Source: Frankiaceae bacterium
GTDB taxonomy: Bacteria; Actinomycetota; Actinomycetes; JAVEEB01
Assembly: GCA_030840665.1 (NCBI GenBank)
Contig: JAVEEB010000358.1
Location: 1 to 5,942, forward strand
Reading direction: 5' to 3'
DNA: 5,942 nt
A program made the position numbers and the translations under genes. A model generated the notes under the pieces. That model did no database searches and was not told where the DNA came from. It saw nothing but the letters and a program-made list of their open reading frames with translations. Shown piece after piece: positions 5,141-5,942 of this stretch; positions within the stretch are counted from its first letter, which is position 1; each line of letters opens with the position of its first letter.

Positions 5141-5942
5141 CGGCTGCGCGCTGAGACCGGCGGCATACGCGTCGGCCTGCAGCCGGTACAGCGAGGAATA
5201 CACGCCGCCCGCCGCGAGGAGTTCCTCGTGACTGCCCCGCTCGACGACGCGACCGGCCTGCATCACGTAGATCTGGTCGGCAAGGTGCAGGTTGCCGTAG
5301 CGGTGCGAGACGAACAAGGCCGCGCGCCCGGTGACGAGGCGCCGCACGTCCGCGAACAACTCGTGCTCGGCCCGCGGATCGAGCGCCGCGGACGGCTCGT
5401 CGAGGACGACGAGCGGCGACGCGCGGAACAGGGCCCGCGCCAGCGCGACGCGTTGCCACTGTCCCCCGGACAGGTCGATCCCGCCGCTGTATTCACGGCT
5501 GAGGATGGTGTCGAGTCCCTTCGGGAGCCCGTCGACGAAGGTGGCGCCGGCCAGCGCGAGGGCATTGCGAACGTCGTCGTCGAGCCGTGGGTCCGGGCCC
5601 ATCAAGCGCTCAGCGTCGCCGAGCGCGACGTTGTCGCGCAGCGTCAGGTGATAGCGCACGAAGTCCTGGAAGATGACCGCGGTGGATGCGCGCAGCAGCG
5701 CGCGGTCGTCGGTGGAGACCACCGCGCCGTCCCACGAGACCGTGCCGCTGGTCGGGGCGTAGAGCCCGCTGACAACCTTCGCGAGGGTCGTCTTGCCGGA
5801 GCCGTTCTCGCCGACGAGCGCGACGATCTGCCCCGCCGGGATGTGCAGATCAACGCCGCTCAGTGCGTCGGCCGCCGCACCCGGGTAGCGGTACGACACG
5901 CCACGGACGTCGACGCTCTCGGCGAGCGGTGTCGCGCCTCCG
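5129..5942 (-). CDS. ABC transporter ATP-binding domain, probable lasso peptide exporter (D), N-terminus outside window
   Basis: The minus-strand frame is open from the right edge to TGA at 5129-5131; 270 residues are visible. All nucleotide-binding motifs are intact: a Tyr-containing A-loop (GVSYRYPG), Walker A GENGSGKTT (about 44-52 of the fragment), Q-loop FQDF (Gln92), signature LSGGQWQR (157-164), Walker B LVVLDEPSAALD (177-188) and switch His213 in FVSHRYG. The LSGGQWQR signature and the VALGDAERL segment are typical of ABC exporters in actinobacterial RiPP clusters. An internal GTG at 5899 is not the likely start: the reading continues upstream with ordinary domain sequence (LAESVDVRG). 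The membrane domain is therefore probably fused upstream, beyond the window, giving a protein of about 600 aa. The gene faces the rest of the cluster and must have its own promoter. Export and immunity are inferred from context. Confidence 0.85.
   Translation of the reverse strand, partial: GGATPLAESVDVRGVSYRYPGAAADALSGVDLHIPAGQIVALVGENGSGKTTLAKVVSGLYAPTSGTVSWDGAVVSTDDRALLRASTAVIFQDFVRYHLTLRDNVALGDAERLMGPDPRLDDDVRNALALAGATFVDGLPKGLDTILSREYSGGIDLSGGQWQRVALARALFRASPLVVLDEPSAALDPRAEHELFADVRRLVTGRAALFVSHRYGNLHLADQIYVMQAGRVVERGSHEELLAAGGVYSSLYRLQADAYAAGLSAQPSEA

Overview
The window is high-GC DNA with actinomycete-style codon use (strong third-position G/C, GTG and possibly TTG starts). It carries most of a lasso peptide (RiPP) biosynthetic gene cluster. 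No organism can be named from the sequence alone. The assignment rests on family hallmarks that occur together: the end of a PqqD-like leader-binding protein (B1), an asparagine-synthetase-like macrolactam cyclase (C), a Cys-His-Asp leader protease (B2), a 44-residue precursor with a classic lasso leader (A), and an ABC exporter ATPase (D).

Layout: positions 1-2686 (+) form a tightly coupled run of B1 (3' end only), C, B2 and an HPr-kinase-like protein (K). C/B2 and B2/K join by one-base TGATG overlaps. A relatively AT-rich gap of about 270 bp (2687-2959) follows. It holds three direct repeats at an exact 22-bp period, a dyad, and a candidate promoter. The short precursor gene A lies at 2960-3094, with a strong Shine-Dalgarno and an 11-bp-stem terminator-like hairpin 16 nt after its stop. 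After about 230 bp without a convincing gene come two family-2 glycosyltransferases (3366-4187 and 4184-5140, ATGA overlap). Running the other way from the right edge, and overlapping the last glycosyltransferase tail to tail by 12 bp, is the ATP-binding domain of an ABC transporter.

Working model: B1 binds the precursor leader and hands it to B2, which cuts between Leu20 and Gly21. C then joins the new Gly1 amine to the Asp9 side chain, giving a 9-residue ring (GHHTGNFTD) and a 15-residue tail ending in Ser. K resembles the kinases that phosphorylate the C-terminal Ser of paeninodin-type lasso peptides, and this core ends in Ser. The two glycosyltransferases suggest that sugars are then added, either on the phosphate (compare pseudomycoidin) or on the Thr-rich core. 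The ABC protein probably exports the product. The combination of kinase, two glycosyltransferases, a short cyclase without the usual N-terminal domain, and a helically phased repeat array is the most unusual part of the window.
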